A stretch of DNA of 34,151 nt from Fen-999 sp041480065 (GTDB taxonomy: Bacteria > Pseudomonadota > Gammaproteobacteria > Burkholderiales > Rhodocyclaceae), in contig JBGOZF010000046.1 of NCBI GenBank assembly GCA_041480065.1, positions 1 to 34,151 of the forward strand, read 5' to 3'. The position numbers and the translations under genes were made by a program. Shown piece after piece: positions 30,507 to 34,151 of this stretch. The notes beneath the pieces were generated by a model. The model was not told the origin of the DNA and searched no databases. It was given only the letters and a program-made list of their open reading frames with translations. Each line of letters starts with the position of its first letter. Position 1 is the first letter of the stretch.

Positions 30507-31346
30507 ATGGGATTGCAGTCAGGGAAACATCGGCCGGGCGCGCTGCGGTGTCTAGCCGCCGCCGTGGCGCTGTTGACGGCGGGGCAGGTCGGCGCCGCCG
30601 ACGAACTGGATCTGGCGATCAAGAGCGGTTGCATCGCCTGCCACCGCGGCGCGGCGAAGCTCATCGGGCCGCCCTACCGGGATGTGGCGGCGAAATACGC
30701 AGGCCGGAAGGATGCTGCGCAGACGCTTGCGCAACATATCGTGCAGGGTACCGGGCCGGCGGGGTTGGGCTGGATGAATGAGGGCAAGGCAAGCCTGCCC
30801 TTCATGCCGGCCAACGGCGGCGTGAAGCCGATGGATGCCGAGCGGCTGGCGAACTGGGTGCTCGGCATGAAAGGCGAGATACCGGGCCTGTTGCAGTACG
30901 TCACCGAGCGCGTGACCGTGTCGGGCGCCGTCGAGCACCCGCTCGATCTGAGCGTCGATGACCTGCGAAAGGCCTCCGCGCTGAACTTGAAAGAAGTCGC
31001 GCTCGTGTCGCAGGCGCCCGCCAAGGCGGGAAGAACGGAAATCTTCAGGGGCGTGCTGCTGCGGACCTTGCTCGAAAAGGCCGTGGTACTCGCGCCCGGC
31101 CGTCACGACCTGAAGAAGATCGTCATCGTCGCCAAGGCGAGCGACGACTACGCGGTCGTGTTCACCTGGAACGAAGTCTTCAATACCGCGGTCGGCGACG
31201 GCGTGCTGGTGTATGTCGACAAGGACGGCAAGCCGCTCGGCGAGGACGAAGGCAGGATCGCCATGATCTCGACCAAGGATATCCGCTTGGGCGCACGTCA
31301 TGTCAGGTGGCTGAAGGACATCGAGGTGCGCAAAGCCGTCGACTAG
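30507..31346 (+). CDS. periplasmic cytochrome c fused to a SUOX-fold domain
   Basis: 279 residues, with a GGAGGAG ribosome site. Signal peptide about 1-31. A class I cytochrome c domain has the haem site CIACH (Cys42, Cys45, His46) and a likely axial Met100 (SLPFMPANGG). Residues about 130-275 (VTVSGAVEHPLDLSVDDLRKA, FRGVLLRTLLEKA, VIVAKASDDYAVVFTWNEVFNTAVGDGVLVYVDKDG, WLKDIEVR) resemble the small molybdopterin-binding (sulfite oxidase-fold) proteins. The domain has no cysteine at all, so the usual Mo-ligating Cys is missing. It may bind another ligand or act as a scaffold. It lies 17 bp after the receptor gene. Confidence 0.85.
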   Translation: MGLQSGKHRPGALRCLAAAVALLTAGQVGAADELDLAIKSGCIACHRGAAKLIGPPYRDVAAKYAGRKDAAQTLAQHIVQGTGPAGLGWMNEGKASLPFMPANGGVKPMDAERLANWVLGMKGEIPGLLQYVTERVTVSGAVEHPLDLSVDDLRKASALNLKEVALVSQAPAKAGRTEIFRGVLLRTLLEKAVVLAPGRHDLKKIVIVAKASDDYAVVFTWNEVFNTAVGDGVLVYVDKDGKPLGEDEGRIAMISTKDIRLGARHVRWLKDIEVRKAVD

Positions 31347-31377
31347 TCGCCGGCGGATCTTCACGAGGAGTCGTCAA

Positions 31378-32691
31378 ATGAATCAGTCATCCATGCAATC
31401 GCCGTCGCGGCGGCAATTCGTCAAGGCGGCAGGCGGGCTGGGCATTGCCGCCATGGCCGGTTGGGCGACGCCAGCCGCCGCCAAGCCGACCGAGGTCGTT
31501 GTGGTCACGAGTTATCCCGATGAGGTCGTGTCGCGTTTCGAGGCGGCCTTCGAGAGGGCGCATCCCGAGTGGCGCCTGCGCATCGTCTGGCACATGCCGT
31601 ACGACGCGCTGTCGAGCTTGCGCCGGCCGGGCCCGGAGGGCGTGGACGTCTATTGGACGCCGTCGCCGCGCAACTACGCCATCCTCAAAGGCGAGGGGCT
31701 GCTGAGGAAGCTCGACGTCGATCGCAGCGGCTTGCCGGGGCGCATCGGCAACACGCCGATCGACGACCCGGACGGCTACTACGCGGCGACGGAAACCGCC
31801 GGCTACGGTTTTGCCGTCAATCCGGCCTATCTCAAAGCTCACGGCCTGCCGGAGCCGAGCGACTGGGGAGACCTCGCCGATCCCGGCTATGCAGGGCATA
31901 TTGCGCTGCCCAATCCGGGCAAGGTCGGTTTCGCGCCAGTGATGGCCGACATTGCGCTCCAGGCCTATGGTTGGCAGAAGGGCTGGGCATTGTGGAGTGC
32001 CGTAGTGGCGAACTCGATGCTGGTGGATCGCGGCGGCACTTTCGTTTCAGACGAACTCGCCTCGGGCCGGCGCGGTATCGGGCCTTCGATCGATTTCTTC
32101 GTCGCCGCCGCGATTGCCAAGGGCGCGCCGCTGCGCTTCATCTACCCGAAGCACGGCGGCGTCAATCCTGGCCAGGTCGCCATCATGGCCAGCGCGCGCA
32201 ATCTCGACGGCGCGCGCGCCTTCGTCTCCTTCCTGCTTTCCGACGCCGGCCAGAAGATCGTCACGCATCCGGATATTCGCAAACTGCCTGTGCGGCCCTC
32301 GGTCTATGCCGGACTCGATGCCGGCTACCACGATCCCTTCGTCGCGGCGGCCGCTGGCGGCTACGCCTACGACGGCCTGCGCAACCAGGGCCGCCTGCCG
32401 GTGATAGCGGCGCTGTTCGATTCGGTGCTGGCGCAGCGGCGCGATACCTTGGCGGCGCTGTGGCCGAAAGCGCGTGCTGTCGGCGGCGACCGCGGCGAGC
32501 GGGTGCAACAACTGCTGTCCCAAATGCCGATCCGCGAAGCCGATGCCGACAAGCCTGAGTGGCAACAGATCTTCGCCGAGCGACGCGACGACGCCAAGGC
32601 CGAAGCCGCCGCCGTGGCGCTGGAGCGGCAATGGGGCGCCGAAGCTGATGCGCGGCTGGCGCAGGCGAGCAAGGCGCTGGAGCAAGCATGA
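31378..32691 (+). CDS. Tat-exported extracellular solute-binding protein
   Basis: 437 residues. The twin-arginine signal SRRQFVKAAGG (about 10-20) leads to a hydrophobic stretch and AxA cleavage (PAAA), so it is exported folded. The mature part has the iron/Fe(III)-type periplasmic binding fold (TEVVVVTSYPDEVVSRFEAAFERAHPEWRLRIVW, GVDVYWTPSPRNYAILK, GYGFAVNPAYLKAHGLPEPSDWGDLADPGYAGHIALPNP). A helical, Ala-rich C-terminal tail is extra. No ABC permease or ATPase is next to it, so it may hand cargo to another transporter or to the redox proteins beside it. Its stop overlaps the next start (ATGA). Confidence 0.9.
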   Translation: MNQSSMQSPSRRQFVKAAGGLGIAAMAGWATPAAAKPTEVVVVTSYPDEVVSRFEAAFERAHPEWRLRIVWHMPYDALSSLRRPGPEGVDVYWTPSPRNYAILKGEGLLRKLDVDRSGLPGRIGNTPIDDPDGYYAATETAGYGFAVNPAYLKAHGLPEPSDWGDLADPGYAGHIALPNPGKVGFAPVMADIALQAYGWQKGWALWSAVVANSMLVDRGGTFVSDELASGRRGIGPSIDFFVAAAIAKGAPLRFIYPKHGGVNPGQVAIMASARNLDGARAFVSFLLSDAGQKIVTHPDIRKLPVRPSVYAGLDAGYHDPFVAAAAGGYAYDGLRNQGRLPVIAALFDSVLAQRRDTLAALWPKARAVGGDRGERVQQLLSQMPIREADADKPEWQQIFAERRDDAKAEAAAVALERQWGAEADARLAQASKALEQA

Positions 32692-34010
32692 AAAGACCAT
32701 TTCTGTTGATGGTGGCCCTCGTGGCCGCGAACGCCTTGGCCCAGAACGAGGCTTCTCCCGAAGCCTTCGCCCAGCCGGTGCCGGGCCTTTCCGACGCCGA
32801 GCGCGAACAGTTCTTTCGTGGCCGCACGCTGGTGCGCCAAAGCTGGGTCGTGGCGCCCTCGAAGGACGACCAGGTCGACGGCCTCGGGCCGCTCTACAAC
32901 CGCCTTGCCTGCATCTCCTGTCATCCGCACAACGGCCGTGGCCGGCCGCCCGAGCGCGACGACGAGCGCATGCTGTCGATGCTGGTGCGGCTGTCGGTTC
33001 CGGGGCACGACGTCCATGGCGGCCCGAATCCGCATCCGGCCTATGGCGGGCAATTGAACGAGGAGGGCATTCCGGGCGTGCCGGGCGAAGGCCGTGCCTA
33101 CCTTGAATGGCGCGAGGTCGAAACCGTGGCGCTGGCAGACGGTGAGCAAGTGTCGTTGCGGCGGCCGCGGATCAAGTTTGCCGACCTGGCCTATGGCCCG
33201 ATCGACGGTGTGCTGACGTCGCTGCGCGTTGGTGAGCAGATGGTGGGCATGGGCCTGCTCGATGCAGTGCCGTCGGCGACGCTGGAGCGTATGGCGAAGG
33301 AGGCCAAGCCCGACGGCGTCAAAGGCCGTGTGAACCGCGTCTGGAATTCCGAGGCCAAGCGCATGGAGGCGGGGCGCTTCGGCTACAAGGCCAACATGCC
33401 GACGCTGCGCGCGCAGTCGGCGGGAGCTTTCAACGGCGACCTCGGTATCACCTCGCCGCTATTCCCGACCGAGAACTGTACGCCGGTGCAGACCGCCTGC
33501 CAGAAGGCGCCGACGGGCGGCTCGCCCGAACTCTCGGCCAAACAACTGGACGACGTCGAGTTCTATCTCGCGCATCTCGACCTGCCGCCGCGGCGCAACG
33601 CTGCGGACCCGGCGGTGACGCGCGGCGAGGCCAAGTTCGCCGAGGTCGGCTGCGCCGCCTGCCACCGGTCGCAACTCAAGACCGGCGAGCACGCGCGCTT
33701 CCCGCGCCTGTCGCGCCAGACCATACGGCCCTACACGGACCTGCTGATTCACGACATGGGCGAGGGCCTGTCCGACCATCGCCCCGACTACCGCGCCGGC
33801 GGCCGCGACTGGCGCACGCCGCCGCTCTGGGGCCTGGGGCTCACCGCAGCCGTGAGCGAATCCACCTTCTATCTCCACGACGGCCGCGCACGCAGCCTCG
33901 CCGAGGCGATACTTTGGCACGGCGGAGAGGCCAAGCCGGCGCGTGATCGGTTCGCCGGTCTGAAGAAGGAGGAGCGGGAGGCTCTGATGGCTTTTCTCAA
34001 CTCGCTGTGA
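32688..34010 (+). CDS. di-haem DUF1111 oxidoreductase
   Basis: 440 residues. Signal peptide about 1-18 (LLMVALVAANALAQ). Two c-type haem sites: CISCH at 75-79 and CAACH at 322-326. The C-terminal segment TPPLWGLGLTAAVSESTFYLHDGRARSLAEAILWHGGEA is the hallmark of the DUF1111 (di-haem 'thiol oxidoreductase') family, distantly related to MauG-type peroxidases. A further Cys pair (TENCTPVQTACQ, 264/271) may form a disulfide. Members often occur in metal-acquisition operons. It probably acts on a substrate in the periplasm together with the cytochrome c two genes upstream. It is the last gene seen in this set. Confidence 0.93.
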   Translation: MKRPFLLMVALVAANALAQNEASPEAFAQPVPGLSDAEREQFFRGRTLVRQSWVVAPSKDDQVDGLGPLYNRLACISCHPHNGRGRPPERDDERMLSMLVRLSVPGHDVHGGPNPHPAYGGQLNEEGIPGVPGEGRAYLEWREVETVALADGEQVSLRRPRIKFADLAYGPIDGVLTSLRVGEQMVGMGLLDAVPSATLERMAKEAKPDGVKGRVNRVWNSEAKRMEAGRFGYKANMPTLRAQSAGAFNGDLGITSPLFPTENCTPVQTACQKAPTGGSPELSAKQLDDVEFYLAHLDLPPRRNAADPAVTRGEAKFAEVGCAACHRSQLKTGEHARFPRLSRQTIRPYTDLLIHDMGEGLSDHRPDYRAGGRDWRTPPLWGLGLTAAVSESTFYLHDGRARSLAEAILWHGGEAKPARDRFAGLKKEEREALMAFLNSL

Positions 34011-34151
34011 GTGGAACGGGAAGGCTATAGCGCTGCCAAGCCGGTCTCAAGGAAATGTCCGAGCCAGGAACAATCAATCGACCGGTATCAGGGCGATACC
34101 AGGCAGTGGCCCTATTCCGGAACTACCGAACTATTGGACAGCATGCGGCCA
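34011..34151. other. end of window, no gene seen
   Basis: No open frame with a plausible start is visible. A short inverted repeat GGTATC-N5-GATACC lies at 34084-34100, and a single half of the CTATAGCG type at 34025-34032. No terminator with a T-run follows the DUF1111 gene. Confidence 0.4.

Overview
The window reads as a chromosomal segment of a high-G+C proteobacterium, most likely a betaproteobacterium (Rhodocyclales or a close group). The grounds are an E. coli-type LexA box, a lexA-imuA-imuB-dnaE2 mutagenesis set, RlmJ and RluF homologues, a large Mo operon, c-type cytochromes and strong G/C third-position bias. The order is an inference. No rRNA, tRNA, CRISPR array, integrase or transposase was seen.

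Layout. (1) 1-2.8 kb is an accessory stretch: the tail of an unknown gene, a J-domain protein whose 5' end looks frameshifted, a small ORF, and a minus-strand HigB-like toxin / XRE antitoxin / DUF3467-like trio whose antitoxin start also looks frameshifted. (2) 2.8-12.4 kb is an SOS mutasome: lexA with a canonical SOS box, imuA, imuB and dnaE2. It is split between imuB and dnaE2 by hipB-hipA, a VOC protein and an orphan PstI-like adenine methyltransferase. A dispersed inverted repeat lies between lexA and imuA, again in frame inside dnaE2, and a third time near 16.5 kb. (3) 12.5-15.6 kb is a coupled c-di-GMP pair: an HD-GYP protein with an altered HD motif and a degenerate-GGDEF/EAL protein. 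(4) 15.6-19.9 kb holds rlmJ, an rluF-like gene, a ClpX paralogue without the zinc domain, and a YjjJ-type HipA. (5) 19.9-26.3 kb is one minus-strand molybdenum operon: modE, two modA, a NifX-like gene, modD, modB, modC, a TudS/DUF523-like gene and a GNAT gene. (6) 26.4-34.0 kb runs divergently: a di-Mop molbindin, then a contiguous plus-strand set encoding a truncated haemoglobin, a TonB-type protein, a TonB-dependent receptor, a cytochrome c fused to a SUOX-fold domain, a Tat-exported binding protein and a di-haem DUF1111 oxidoreductase.

The most interesting part is region 6. Four sites matching the ModE operator pattern (CG..TAT, then AT.CG about 24 bp apart) lie at 26299-26321, 26412-26435, 26945-26968 and 27070-27093, upstream of modE, mop and the haemoglobin-led set. 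This suggests that ModE controls not only molybdate ABC uptake but a TonB-dependent, haem-containing envelope system. I read it as a candidate outer-membrane molybdenum (or tungsten, or metallophore) acquisition module. The genes and sites are visible in the sequence; the function is inference.
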